DNA of 64,000 bases from Paratinospora sagittata (lineage: Eukaryota > Streptophyta > Magnoliopsida > Ranunculales > Menispermaceae). The DNA is taken from the NCBI GenBank assembly GCA_035771175.1, contig CM069605.1, positions 20,786,288-20,850,287 on the forward strand. The letters run 5' to 3'. A program made the position numbers and the translations under genes. The notes beneath the pieces were generated by a model that was given only the letters and a program-made list of their open reading frames with translations, was not told the DNA's origin and made no database searches. This document shows, one piece after another, positions 21,001-35,600 of the stretch. Each line of letters opens with the position of its first letter. The stretch's first letter is position 1.

Positions 21001-23753
21001 TCTTGCATTTGCCCAAACAACCTTCGAACTGAATCAAAATTGCAAACTGTCTTGAAGATAACCTCATTATTTCGCAAGTTCTTCATTTTATCCCTTTTGT
21101 GTTGAGATTTCCAGAGGCTATCTATTGTTTTAAACAGTAAGTATATGAAGTGTTCTCGGTAAGAGAACACATCACCTGTATTTTTTTTTTCTAAGAGCCA
21201 TAACTAATCATCAACTACAGATCAAACAATTGCTATCGAAGTCTACAAAGACAAAGCTCGAATAACGAACACATATCTCATTTCTAATGCGTTAGTTTTA
21301 TCTTTGGTGTGTAAGGTAACCTCTCGATCAATCTCAACACTAAAACTCTTAAAATTGCAAAGTCTTCAAAATCACTTCGATATAGTATTTCATTTTGAAA
21401 AAATGTTTTCCGAAAGGTTTTAATCATAATTTCAATGAGTTTTCAAATATTTAAAAGTTTTTAATGTTATATCAATATGTTTTGAGTCAATGGAATTGTT
21501 CTTGAGTGTTAAAATATTAATTTTTCAAACATAACGCTATCCAGCAATTTGCCAAAATTTTTCAGAAGCCACTAGCGCAATATCAGTGGTGATAGCACGC
21601 TGAAAGGGTTCAATAAAAAAACATTTATTTTTTGGAAAAATTGTCTATAGCGCTATCCCCTTTGATAACTCGCTATAGAGCTGTTGCCGTGATCTTTCCA
21701 TTTTTAGTAAAATGGGCAATAGCGCGCTATAGGCCTTGATAACACGCTACCAAAAAGTCTAAAAAACTCAAGCTCTCGGATTTGTTATATCGACCTGCTA
21801 TAGCCTGCTATCATTCAATAGAGAACATGAAACACAACCCAATAGCAAGCTATCCACGTCTTAGACAAAAATCCGATATTTTTGACGAGAAAAATGTGTG
21901 CACTTTTGCTTGCTCGATTTTTTTATTCCTCACACAGTTTTTCCAGGTTATCTTAAGTGAAATATTCTCTACTAACACCCCGATGATTCCAATTGCCTCG
22001 CACGCCCAAAACAACTTTAGATTAAACAACGTTTTGAATTCAAATCATTTTGAACTATCTTGCTCTTTAACCTACAACTGCTAATTTTTTAAAACCCTCT
22101 TTCTCTTATTTTCAAAGATAGAAGAAACACGATTTTTGAAAGTTAGACTGAGCTTTCCACAGAGTGTTTAAATAGAAGAAATTCATGATTCTTGCATTTG
22201 CCCAAACAACCTTCGAACTGAATCAAAATTGCAAACTGTCTTGAAGATAACCTCATTATTTCGCAAGTTCTTCATTTTCTCCCTTTTGTGTTGAGATTTC
22301 CAGAGGCTATCTATTGTTTTAAACAGTAAGTATATGAAGTGTTCTCGGTAAGAGAACACATCACCTGTATTTTTTTTTCTAAGAGCCATAACTAATCATC
22401 AACAACAGATCAAACAATTGCTATCAAAGTCTACAAAGATAAAGCTCGAATAACGAAGACATATCCCATTTCTAATGCGTTAGTTTTATCTTTGGTGTGT
22501 TAGGTAACCTCTCGATCAATCTCAACACTAAAACTCTAAAAATTGCAAAGTCTTCAAAATCACTTCGATATAGTATTTCATTTTGAAAAAATGTTTTCCG
22601 AAAGGTTTTAATCATAATTTCAATGGGTTTATAATATTTAAAAGTTTTTAATGTTATATCAATATGTTTTGAGTCAATGGAATTGTTCTTGATTGTTAAA
22701 ATATTAATTTTTCAAACATAACGCTATCCAGCAATTTGCCAAAATTTTTCAGAAGCCACTAGCGCAATATCAGTGGTGATAGCACGCTGAAAGGGTTCAA
22801 TAAAAAACATTTATTTTTTGGAAAAATTGTCTATAGCGCTATCCCCTTTGATAACTCGCTATAGAGCTGTTGCCGTGATCTTTCCATTTTTAGTAAAATG
22901 GGCAATAGCGCGCTATAGGCCTTGATAATACGCTACCAAAAAGTCTAAAAAACTCAAGCTCGCGGATTTGTTATATCGACCTGCAATAGCCTGCTATCAT
23001 TCAATAGAGAACATGATACACAACCCAATAGCAAGCTATCCACGTCTTAGACAAAAATCCGATATTTTTGACGAGAAAAATGTGTGCACTTTTGCTTGCT
23101 CGATTTTTTTATTCCTTACACAGTTTTTCCAGGTTATCTTAAGTGAAATATTCTCTACTAACACCCTGATGATTCCAATTGCCTCGCACGCCCAAAACAA
23201 TTTTAGATTAAACAACGTTTTGAATTCAAATCATTTTGAACTATCTTGCTCTTTAACCTACAACTGCTAATTTTTTAAAACCCTCTTTCTCTTATTTTCA
23301 AAGATAGAAGAAACACGATTTTTGCAAGTTAGACTGAGCTTTCCACAGAGTGTTTAAATAGAAGAAATTCATGATTCTTGCATTTGCCCAAACAACCTTC
23401 GAACTGAATCAAAATTGCAAGCTGTCTTGAAGATAACCTCATTATTTCGCAAGTTCTTCATTTTATCCCTTTTGTGTTGAGATTTCCAGAGGCTATCTAT
23501 TGTTTTAAACAGTAAGTATATGAAGTGTTCTCGGTAAGAGAACACATCACCTGAATTTTTTTTTTCTAAGAGCCATAACTAATCATCAACAACAGATCAA
23601 ACAATTGCTATCGAAGTCTACAAAGACAAAGCTCGAATAACGAAGACATATCTCATTTCTAATGCGTTAGTTTTATCTTTGGTGTGTAAGGTAACCTCTC
23701 AATCAATCTCAACACTAAAACTCTAAAAATTGCAAAGTCTTCAAAATCACTTC

Positions 23754-24341
23754 GATATAGTTTTTCATTTTGAAAAAATGTTTTCCGAAAGGTTTTAATC
23801 ATAATTTCAATGAGTTTTGAAATATTTAAAAGTTTTTAATGTTATATCAATATGTTTTGAGTCAATGGAATGGTTCTTGAGTGTTAAAATATTAATTTTT
23901 CAAAAATAAGGCTATCTAGCAATTTGCCAAAAATTTTCAGAAGCCACTAGCTCAATATCAATGTTGATAGCACGCTGACAGGGTTCAATAAAAAAACATT
24001 TATTTTTTTGGAAATTTGTTTATAGCGCGCTATCCCCTTTGATACGATATAGTATTTCATTTTGAAAAAATATTTTTCGAAAGGTTTTAATCATAATTTC
24101 AATGAGTTTTGAAATATTTAAAAGTTTTTAATCTTATATCAATATGTTTTGAGTCAACGGAATGGTTCTTGAGTGTTAAAATATCAATTTTTCAAAAATA
24201 AGGCTATGCAGCAATTTGCCAAAATTTTTTAGAAGCCACTAGCGCAATATCAGTGTTGATAGCACGCTGATAGGGTTCAATAAAAAACATTTATTTTTTT
24301 TGGAAAATTGTTTATAGCGCGCTATCCCCTTTGATAACTCG
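23754..24341. repeat. Internal ~290-bp tandem duplication in satellite unit 13
   Basis: The stretch from CGATATAGT to CCCCTTTGATA is present twice in a row, with the junction near 24044 (TTTGATA|CGATATAG). The second copy continues into the normal unit. The two copies have already diverged at scattered sites. Confidence 0.85.
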
Positions 24342-25233
24342 CTCTAGAGCTATTGCCGTGATCTTTCCATTTTAAGTAAAATGGGCAATAGCGTGCTATA
24401 GGACTTAATAACACGCTACCGAAAAGTCTGAAAAACTCAAGCTCTCGGGTTTGTTATATCGACCTGCTATAGCCTGCTATCATTCAATAGAGAACATGAT
24501 ACACAACCCAATAGCAAGCTATCCACGTCTTAGACTAAAATCCGATATTTCTTACGAGAAAAATGTGTGCACTTTTGCTTGCTCGATTTTTTTATTCCTC
24601 ACACAGTTTTTCCAGGTTATCTTAAGTGAAATATTCTCTACTAACACCCTGATGATTCCCATTGCCTCGCCCTCCCAAAATAACTTTAGATTAAACAACG
24701 TTTTGAATTCAATTCATTTTGTACTCTCTTGCTCTTTAACCTACAACTGCTAATTTTTTAAAACCCTCATTCTCTGATTTTCAAAGATAGAACAAACATG
24801 ATTTTTGCAAGTTAGACTGAGCTTTCCATAGAGTGTTCAAATAGAAGAAAGTCATGATTCTTGCATTTGCCCAAACAACCTTCGAACTGAATCAAAATTG
24901 CAAACTGTCTTGAAGATAACCTCATTATTTCGCAAGTTCTTCATTTTATCCCTTTTGTGCTGAGATTTCCAGAGGCTATCTATTCTTTTAAACAGTAAGT
25001 ATATAAAGTGTTATCGGTAAGAGAACACATCACCTGTATTTTTTTCTAAGAGCTATAACTAATCATCAACAACAGATCAAACAATTGCTATCAAAGTCTA
25101 CAAAGATAAAGCTCGAATAATGAAAACATATCTCATTTGTAATGCGTTAGTTTTATCTTTGGTGTGTAAGGTAACCCCTCGATCAATCCCAACACTAAAA
25201 CTCTAAAAATTGCAAAGTCTTCAAAATCACTTC

Positions 25234-25830
25234 GATATAGTTTTTCATTTTGAAAAAATGTTTTCCGAAATGTTTTAATCATAAGTTCAACGAGTTTTGA
25301 AATATTTAAAAGTTTTTAATGTTATATCAATATGTTTTGAGTCAATGGAATGGTTCTTGAGTGTTAAAATATTAATTTTTCAAAAATAAGGCTATCCAGC
25401 AATTTGCCAAAAATTTTCAGAAGCCACTAGCGCAATATCAATGTTGATAGCACGCTGATAGGGTTCAACAAAAAAATATTTATTTTTTTGGAAAATTGTT
25501 TATAGCGCGCTATCCCGTTTGATACGATATAGTATTTCATTTTGAAAAAATATTTTCCGAAAGGTTTTAATCATAATTTCAATGAGTTTTGAAATATTTA
25601 AAAGTTTTTAATCTTATATCAATATGTTTTGAGTCAATGGAATGGTTCTTGAGTGTTAAAATATCAATTTTTCAAAAATAAGGCTATCCAGCAATTTGCC
25701 AAAATTTTTCAGAAGCCACTAGCGCAATATCAGTGTTGATAGCACGCTGATAGGGTTCAATAAAAAAACATTTATTTTTTTGGAAAATTGTCTATAGCGC
25801 GCTATCCCCTTTGATAACTCGCTATAGAGC
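25234..25830. repeat. Internal ~290-bp tandem duplication in satellite unit 14
   Basis: Same duplication as in unit 13 with the same junction (TTTGATA|CGATATAG near 25524). The two long units therefore share an ancestor and were copied as neighbours. Confidence 0.85.
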
Positions 25831-26669
25831 TGTTGCCGTGATCTTTCCATTTTTAGTAAAATGGGCAACAGCGCTCTATAGGCCTTGATAACACGCTTCC
25901 GAAAAGTCAGAAAAACTCAAGCACTCGGGTTTGTTATATCGACCTGCTATAGCCTGCTATCATTCAATAGCAAGCTATCCACGTCTTAGACTAAAATGTG
26001 ATATTTCTTACGAGAAAAATGTGTGCACTTTTGCTTGCTCGATTTTTTAATTCCTCACACAGTTTTCCCAGGTTATCTTAAGTGAAGTATTCTCTACTAA
26101 CACCCTGATGATTCCCATTGCCTTACACACCAAAAACAACTTTAGATTAAACAACGTTTTGAATTCAAATCATTTTGTACTTTCTTGCTCTTTAACCTAC
26201 AACTGCTAATTTTATAAAACCCTCATTCTCTGATTTTCAAATATAGAACAAACACGATTTTTGCAAGTTAGACTGAGCTTTCCATAGAGTGTTTAAATAG
26301 AAGAAAGTCGTGATTCTTGCATTTGCCCAAACAACCTTCGAACTGAATCAAAATTGCAAACTGTCTTGAAGATAACCTCATTATTTCGCAAGTTCTTCAT
26401 TTTATCCCATTGTGTTGAGATTTCCAGAGGCTATCTATTGTTTTAAACTGTAAGTATATGAAGTGTTCCCGATAAGAAAACACATCACCTGTATTTTTTT
26501 TTTCTAAGAGCAATAACTAATCATCAACAACAGATCAAACAATTGCTATCGAAGTCTACAAAGATTAAGCTCGAAAAACGAAGACATATCTCATGTCTAA
26601 TGCGTTAGTTTTATCTTTGGTGTGTAAGGTAACCTCTCGATCAATCTCGACACTAAAACGCTAAAAATT

Positions 26670-29600
26670 GCAAAGTCTTCAAAATCACTTCGATATAGTA
26701 TTTCATTTTGAAAAAATCTTTTCCGCAAGGTTTTAATCATAATTTCAATGAGTTTTGAAATATTTAAAAGTTTTTAATCTTATATCAATATGTTTTGAGT
26801 CAACGGAATGGTTCTTGAGTGTTAAAATATTAATTTTTCAAAAATAAGGCTATCTAGCAATTTGCCAAAATTTTTCAGAAGCCACTAGCGCACTATCAGT
26901 GTTGATGGCATGCTGATAGGATTCTATAATAAAATATTAGTTTTCTGAAAAATTGTCTGTGGCGCTATCCCCTTTGATAACTCGCTATAAAGCAGTTGCA
27001 GTGATCTTTCCATTTTTAGTAAAATGGGCAATAACGCGCTATAGGCCTTGATAACACGCTACCGAAAAGTCTAAAAAGCTCAAGCTCTCGGGTTTGTGTA
27101 TATCGACCTGCCATAGGCTGGTATCATTCAATAGAAAACATGATACACAACCCAATAGCAAGCTATCCACGTCTTAGACTAAAATCTGATATTTCTTACG
27201 GGGAAAATGGGTGCACTTTTGCTTGCTCGATTTTTTTATTCCTTACACAGTTTTGCCAGGTTATTTTAATTGAAATACTCTCTACTAACACCCTGATGAT
27301 TCCCATTGTCTTGTACGCCCAAAACAACTTTAGATTAAACAACGTTATGAATGCAAAGCATTTTGTACTCTCTTGCTCTTTAACATACTACTGCTAATTT
27401 TATAAAACCCTCATTATCTGATTTTCAAAGATAGAACAAACACGATTTTTGCAAGCTAGACTGAGCTTTCCATAGAGTGTTTAAATAGAAGAAAGTCGTG
27501 ATTCTTGCATTTGCCCAAACAACCTTCGAACTGAATCAAAATTGCAAACTGTCTTGAAGATAACCTCATTATTTCGCAAGTTCTTCATTTTATCCTTTTT
27601 GTGTTGAGATTTTTCCAGAGGCTATCTATTATTTTAAACTATAAGTATATGAAGTGTTCTCGGTAAGAAAACACATCACCTGTATTTTTTTTTCTAAGAG
27701 CTATAACTAATCATCAACAACAGATCAAACAATTGCTATCGAAGTCTACAAAGATTAAGCTCGAAAAACGAAGACATATCTCATGTCTAATGCGTTAGTT
27801 TTATCTTTGGTATGTAAGGTAACCTCTCGATCAATCTCGACACTAAAACGCTAAAAATTACAAAGTCTTCAAAATCACTTCGATATAGTATTTCATTTTG
27901 AAAAATCTTTTCCGCAAGGTTTTAATCATAATTTCAATGAGTTTTGAAATATTTAAAAGTTTTTAATCTTATATCAATATGTTTTGAGTCAACGGAATGG
28001 TTCTTGAATGTTAAAGTATTAATTTTTCAAAAATAAGGCTATCTAGCAATTTGCCAAAATTTTTCAGAAGCCACTAGCGCACTATCAGTGTTGATGGCAT
28101 GCTGATAGGATTCTATAATAAAATATTAGTTTTCTGAAAAATTGTCTGTGGCGCTATCCCCTTTGATAACTCGCTATAAAGCAGTTGCAGTGATCTTTCC
28201 ATTTTTAGTAAAATGGGCAATAACGCGCTATAGGCCTTGATAACACGCTACCGAAAAGTCTGAAAAGCTCAAGCTCTCGGGTTTGTGTATATCGACCTGC
28301 CATAGGCTGATATCATTCAATAGAAAACATGATACACAACCCAATAGCAAGCTATCCACGTCTTAGACTAAAATCTGATATTTCTTACGAGGAAAATGTG
28401 TGCACTTTTGCTTGCTCGATTTTTTTATTCCTTACACAGTTTTGCCAGGTTATTTTAATTGAAATACTCTTTACTAACACCCTGATGATTCCCATTGGCT
28501 TGTACGCCCAAAACAACTTTAGATTAAACAACGTTATGAATGCAAAGCATTTTGTACTCTCTTGCTCTTTAACATACTACTGCTAATTTTATAAAACCCT
28601 CATTATCTGATTTTCAAAGATAGAACAAACACGATTTTTGGAAGTTAGACTGAGCTTTCCATAGAGTGTTTAAATAGAAGAAAGTCGTGATTCTCGCATT
28701 TGCCCAAACAACCTTCGAACTAAATCAAAATTGCAAACTGTCTTGAAGATAACCTCATTATTTCGCAAGTTCTTCATTTTATACCATTGTGTTGAGATTT
28801 CCAGAGGCTATCGATTGTTTTAAACTGTAAGTATATGAAGTGTTATCGGTAAGTTAACACATCACCTGTATTTTTTTTTCTAAGAGCTGTAACTAATCAT
28901 CAACAGCAGATCACACAATTGCTATCGAAGTCTACAAAGATGAAGCTCGAAGAACGAAGACATATCTCATGTCTAATGCGTTAGTTTTATCTTTGGTGTG
29001 TAAGGTAACCTCTCGATCAATCTCAACACTAAAACACTAAAAATTACAAAGTCTTCGAAAGCACTTCGATATAGTATTTCATTTTGAAAAAATGTTTTCC
29101 AAAAGGTTTTCATCATAATTTCAATGAGTTTTGAAATATTTAAAAGTTTTTAATCTTATATCAATATGTTTTGAGTAAATGGAATGGTTCTTGAGTGTTA
29201 AAATATTAATTTTTCAAAAATAAGGCTATCTAGCAATTTGCCAAAATTTTTCAGAAGCCACTAGCGCACTATCAGTGTTGATGGCATGCTGATAGGATTC
29301 TATAATAAAATATTAGTTTTTCTGAAAAATTGTCTGTGGCGCTATCCCCTTTGATAACTCGCTATAAAGCTGTTGCAGTGATCTTTCCATTTTTAGTAAA
29401 ATGGGCAATAACGCGCTATAGGCCTTGATAACACGCTACCGAAAAGTCTGAAAAGCTCAAGCTCTCGGGTTTGTGAATATCGACCTGCCATAGGCTTCTA
29501 TCATTCAATAGAGAACATGATACACAACCCAATAGCAAGCTATCCACGTCTTAGACTAAAATCTGATATTTCTTATGAGGAAAATGTGTGCACTTTTACT

Positions 29601-32600
29601 TGCTCGATTTTTTTATTCCTTACACAATTTTGCTAGGTTATCTTAATTGAAGTATTCTCTACTAACACCCTGATGATTCCCATTGCCTCGCACGCCCAAA
29701 ACAACTTTAGATTAAACAACGTTTTGAATGCAAAGCATTTTGTACTCTCTTGCTCTTTAACATACTACTGCTAATTTTATAAAACCCTCATTCTCTGATT
29801 TTCTAATATAGAACAAACACGATTTTTGCAAGTTAGACTGAGCTTTCCATAGAGTGTTTAAATAGAAGAAAGTCGTGATTCTTGCATTTGCCCAAACAAC
29901 CTTCGAACTGAATCAAAATTGCAAACTGTCTTGAAGATAAACTCATTATTTTGCAAGTTCTTCATTTTATCCCTTTTGTGTTGAGATTTTTCCAGAGGCT
30001 ATCTATTATTTTAAACTGTAAGTATATGAAGTGTTCTCGGTAAGAAAACACATCACCTGTATTTTTTTTTCTAAGAGCTATAACTAATCATCAACAACAG
30101 ATCAAACAATTGCTATCGAAGTCTACAAAGATTAAGCTCGAAAAACGAAGACATATCTCATGTCTAATGCGTTAGTTTTATCTTTAGTGTGTAAGGTAAC
30201 CTCTCGATCAATCTCAACACTAAAACACTAAAAATTACAAAGTCTTCGAAAGCACTTCGATATAGTATTTCATTTTGAAAAAATGTTTTTTAAAAGGTTT
30301 TAATCATAATTTCAATGAGTTTTGAAATATTTAAAAGTTTTTAATCTTATATCAATATGTTTTGAGTAAATGGAATGGTTCTTGAGTGTTAAAATATTAA
30401 TTTTTCAAAAATAAGGCTATCTAGCAATTTGCCAAAATTTTCCAGAAGCCACTAGCGCACTATCAGTGTTGATGGCATGCTGATAGGATTCTATAAAAAA
30501 ATATTAGTTTTTCTGAAAAATTGTCTGTGGCGCTATCCCCTTTGATAACTCGCTATAAAGCTGTTGCAGAGATCTTTCCATTTTTAGTAAAATGGGCAAT
30601 AACGCGCTATAGGCCTTGATAACACGCTACCGAAAAGTCTGAAAAACTCAAGCTCTCGGGTTTGTGTATATCAACCTGCCATAGGCTGCTATCATTCAAT
30701 AGAGAACATGATACACAACCCAATAGCAAGCTATCCACGTCTTAGACTAAAATAAGATATTTCTTATGAGGAAAATGTGTGCACTTTTACTTGCTCGATT
30801 TTTTTATTCCTTACACAATTTTGCCAGGTTATCTTAATTGAAGTATTCTCTACTAACACCCTGATGATTCCCATTGCCTCGCACGCCCAAAAAAACTTTA
30901 GATTAAACAACGTTTTGAATGCAAAGCATTTTGTACTCTCTTGCTCTTTAACATACTACTGCTAATTTTATAAAATCCTCATTCTCTGATTTTCAAAGAC
31001 AGAACAAACACGATTTTTGCAAGTTAGACTGAGCTTTCCATAGAGTGTTTAAATAGAAGAAAGTCGTGATTCTTGCATTTGCCCAAACAACCTTCGAACT
31101 GAATCAAAATTGCAAATTGTCTTCAAGATAACCTCATTATTTCGCAAGTTCTTCATTTTATCCCATTGTGTTGAGATTTCCTGAGGCTCTCTATTGTTTT
31201 AAACTGTAAGTATATGAAGTGTTCTCGATAAGACAACACATCACCAGTACTTTTTTTCTAAGAGCTATAACTAATCATCAACAACAAATCACACAATTGC
31301 TATCGAAGTCTAGAAATATGAAGCTCGATGGACGAAGACATATCTCATGTCTAATGCGTTAGTTTTATCTTTGGTGTGTAAGGTAACCTCTCGATCAATC
31401 TCAACACTAAAACACTAAAAATTACAAAATCTTCAAAATCACTTCGATATAGTATTTCATTTTGAAAAAATGTTTTCGAAAGGTTCTAATCATAATTTCA
31501 ATGAGTTTTGAAATATTTAAAAGTTTTTAATCATATATCAATATGTTTTGAGTCAATGGAACGGTTCTTGAGTGGTAAAATATTAATTTTTAAAAAATAA
31601 GGCTATCCAAAAATTTGCCAAAATTTTCCAGAAGCCACTAGCGCACTATCAGTGCTGATAGCACGCTGATAGGATTCTATAATAAAACATTTGTTTTCCT
31701 GGAAAATTGTCTGTGGCGCTATCCCCTTTCGTAACTCGCTATAAAGTTGTTCCAGTGATCTTTCCATTTTTAGTAAAATGGGCAATAGCGCGCTATAGGC
31801 CTTGATAACACGCTACCGAAAAGTCTGAAAAACTTAAGCTCTCGGGTTTGTGTATATCGACCTGCCATAGGCTGCTATCATTCAATAGAGAACATGATAC
31901 ACAACCCAATAGCAAGCTATCCACGTCTTAGACTAAAATCTGATATTTCTTATGAGGAAAATGTGTGCACTTTTACTTGCTCGATTTTTTTATTCCTTAC
32001 ACAATTTTGTCAGGTTATCTTAATTGAAGTATTCTCTACTAACACCCTGATGATTCTCATTGCCTCGCACGCCCAAAACAACTTTAGATTAAACAACGTT
32101 TTGAATGCATAGCATTTTGTACTCTCTTGCTCTTTAACATACTACTGCTGATTTTATAAAACCCTCATTCTCTGATTTTCAAAGATAGAACAAACACGAT
32201 TTTTGCAAGTTAGACTGAGCTTTCCATAGAGTGTTTAAATAGAAGAAAGTCGTGATTCTTGCATTTGCCCAAACAACCTTCGAACTGAATCAAAATTGCA
32301 AACTGTCTTGAAGATAACCTCATTATTTCGCAAGTTCTTCATTTTATCCCATTGTGTTGAGATTTCCTGAGGCTATCTATTGTTTTAAACTGTAAGTATA
32401 TGAAGTGTTCTCGATGAGACAACACATCACCAATATTTTTTTTTCTAAGAGCTATAACTAATCATCAACAACAAATCACACAATTGCTATCGAAGTCTAC
32501 AAATATGAAGCTCGAAGAACGAAGACATATCTCATGTCTAATGCGTTAGTTTTATCTTTGGTGTGTAAGGTAACCTCTCGATCAATCTCAACACTAAAAC

Positions 32601-32610
32601 ACTAAAAATT
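26670..32610. repeat. Satellite array, units 15-19
   Basis: Units start near 26670, 27860, 29046, 30237 and 31424. Here the monomer changes subfamily: TGTGGCGCTATCC replaces CTATAGCGCGCTATCC, GATGGCATGCTGATAGGATTC replaces GATAGCACGCTGATAGGG, and ACAAAGTC often replaces GCAAAGTC. Units 15 and 16 are type C (AATCTTTTCCGCAAGG), 17 and 18 type A (CTTCGAAAGCAC) and 19 type B (TTTTCGAAAGGTTCTAATC). No gene seen. Confidence 0.9.
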
Positions 32611-35600
32611 ACAAAGTCTTCAAAATCACTTCGATATAGTATTTCATTTTGAAAAAATGTTTTCTAAAAGGTTTTAATCATAATTTCAATGAGTTTTGAA
32701 ATATTTAAAAGTTTTTAATCTTATATCAATATGTTTTGAGTAAATGGAATGGTTCTTGAGTGTTAAAATATTAATATTTCAAAAATAAGGCTATCTAGCA
32801 ATTTGCCAAAATTTTCCAGAAGCCACTAGCGCACTATCAGTGTTGATGGCATGCTGATAGGATTCTATAAAAAAATATTAGTTTTTCTGAAAAATTGTCT
32901 GTGGCGCTATCCCCTTTGATAACTCGCTATAAAGCTGTTGCATAGATCTTTCCATTTTTAGTAAAATGGGCAATAACGCGCTATAGGCCTTGATAACACG
33001 CTACCGAAAAGTCTGAAAAACTCAAGCTCTCGGGTTTGTGTATATCAACCTGCCATAGGCTGCTATCATTCAATAGAGAACATGATACACAACCCAATAG
33101 CAAGCTATCCACGTCTTAGACTAAAATCTGATATTTCTTATGAGGAAAATGTGTGCACTTTTACTTGCTCGATTTTTTTATTCCTTACACAATTTTGCCA
33201 GGTTATCTTAATTGAAGTATTCTCTACTAACACCCTGATGATTCCCATTGCCTCGCACGCCCAAAAAAACTTTAGATTAAACAACGTTTTGAATGCAAGG
33301 CATTTTGTACTCTCTTGCTCTTTAACATACTACTGCTAATTTTATAAAATCCTCATTCTCTGATTTTCAAAGATAGAACAAACACGATTTTTGCAAGTTA
33401 GACTGAGCTTTCCATAGAGTGTTTAAATAGAAGAAAGTCGTGATTCTTGCATTTGCCCAAACAACCTTCGAACTGAATCAAAATTGCAAACTGTCTTGAA
33501 GATAACCTCATTATTTCGCAAGTTCTTCATTTTATCCCATTGTGTTGAGATTTCCTGAGGCTATCTATTGTTTTAAACTGTAAGTATATGAAGTGTTCTC
33601 GATGAGACAACACATCACCAATATTTTTTTTTCGAAGAGCTATAACTAATCATCAACAACAAATCACACAATTGCTATCGAAGTCTACAAATATGAAGCT
33701 CGAAGAACGAAGACATATCTCATGTCTAATGCGTTAGTTTTATCATTGGTGTGTAAGGTAACCTCTCGATCAATCTCAACACTAAAACACTAAAAATTAC
33801 AAAGTCTTCAAAATCACTTCGATATAGTATTTCAGTTTGAAAAAATGTTTTCGAAAGGTTTTAATCATAATTTCAATGAGTTTTGAAATATTTAAAAGTT
33901 TTTAATCTTATATCAATATGTTTTGAGTCAATGGAACGGTTCTTGAGTGTTAAAATATTAATTTTTAAAAAATAAGGCTATCCAGAAATTTGCCAAAATT
34001 TTCCAGAAGCCACTAGCGCACTATCAGTGTTGATAGCACGCTGATAGGATTCTATAATAAAACATTTGTTTTCCTGGAAAATTGTCTGTGGCGCTATCCC
34101 CTTTCATAACTCGCTATAAAGTTGTTGCAGTGATCTTTCCATTTTTAGTAAAATGGGCAATAACACGCTATAGGCCTTGATAACACGCTACCGAAAAGTC
34201 TGAAAAGCTCAAGCTCTCGGGTTTGTGTATATCGACCTGCCATAGGCTGCTATCATTCAATAGAGAACATGATACACAACCCAATAGCAAGCTATCCACG
34301 TCTTAGACTAAAATCTGATATTTCTTATGAGGAAAATGTGTGCACTTTTACTTGCTCGATTTTTTTATTCCTTATACAATTTTGCCAGGTTATCTTAATT
34401 GAAGTATTCTCTACTAACACCCTGATGATTCCCATTGGCTTGCACGCCCAAAACAACTTTAGATTAAACAACGTTTTGAATGCAAAGCATTTTGTACTCT
34501 CTTGCTCTTTAACATACTACTGCTAATTTTATAAAACCCTCATTCTTTGATTTTCAAAGATAGAACAAACACGATTTTTGCAAGTTAGACTGAGCTTTCC
34601 ATAGAGTGTTTAAACAGAAGAAAGTCGTGATTCTTGCATTTGCCCAAACAACCTTCGAACTGAATCAAAATTGCAAACTGTCTTGAAGATAACCTCATTA
34701 TTTCGCAAGTTCTTCATTTTATCCCATTGTGTTGAGATTTCCAGAGGCTATCTATTGTTTTAAACTGTAAGTATATGAAGTGTTCCCGATAAGAAAACAC
34801 ATCACCTGTATTTTTTTTTCTAAGAGCAATAACTAATCATCAACAACAGATCAAACAATTGCTATCGAAGTCTACAAAGATTAAGCTCGAAAAACGAAGA
34901 CATATCTCATGTCTAATGCGTTAGTTTTATCTTTGGTGTGTAAGGTAACCTCTCGATCAATCTCGACACTAAAACGCTAAAAATTGCAAAGTCTTCAAAA
35001 TCACTTCGATATAGTATTTCATTATGAAAAAATCTTTTCCGCAAGGTTTTAATCATAATTTCAATGAGTTTTGAAATATTTAAAAGTTTTTAATCTTATA
35101 TCAATATGTTTTGAGTCAACGGAATGGTTCTTGAGTGTTAAAATATTAATTTTTCAAAAATAAGGCTATCTAGCAATTTGCCAAAATTTTTCAGAAGCCA
35201 CTAGCGCACTACCAGTGTTGATGGCATGCTGATAGGATTCTATAATAAAATATTAGTTTTCTGAAAAATTGTCTGTGGCGCTATCCCCTTTGATAACTCG
35301 CTATAAAGCAGTTGCAGTGATCTTTCCATTTTTAGTAAAATGGGCAATAACGCGCTATAGGCCTTGATAACACGCTACCGAAAAGTCTTAAAAGCTCAAG
35401 CTCTCGGGTTTGTGTATATCGACCTGCCATAGGCTGGTATCATTCAATAGAAAACATGATACACAACCCAATAGCAAGCTATCCACGTCTTAGACTAAAA
35501 TCTGATATTTCTTACGAGGAAAATGTGTGCACTTTTGCTTGCTCGATTTTTTTATTCCTTACACAGTTTTGCCAGGTTATTTTAATTGAAGTATTCTCTA

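Larger units (their letters stand above)
18078..26669. repeat. Satellite array, units 8 (rest) to 14
   Basis: Same monomer and orientation as the left block. Landmark GCAAAG (or GCAAAGTC) occurs near 18980, 20168, 21357, 22545, 23732 and 25212. Units 9-12 are a close subfamily sharing GAAATTCATGATTC, ACAAAAATCCGATATTTTTGACG and a shortened TCTATAGCGCTATCCCC. Units 13 and 14 are about 1,480 and 1,458 bp because each carries an internal tandem duplication of about 290 bp. Unit 14 also lacks about 24 bp near 25968. No gene seen. Confidence 0.95.

Noticed and set aside
31603..31785. Reverse-strand frames of 60-68 codons repeated in satellite units (also near 39918, 43482, 55276, 22183, 40468)
   Set aside because: Present only in some subfamilies, no recognisable motif, and explained by unit identity.
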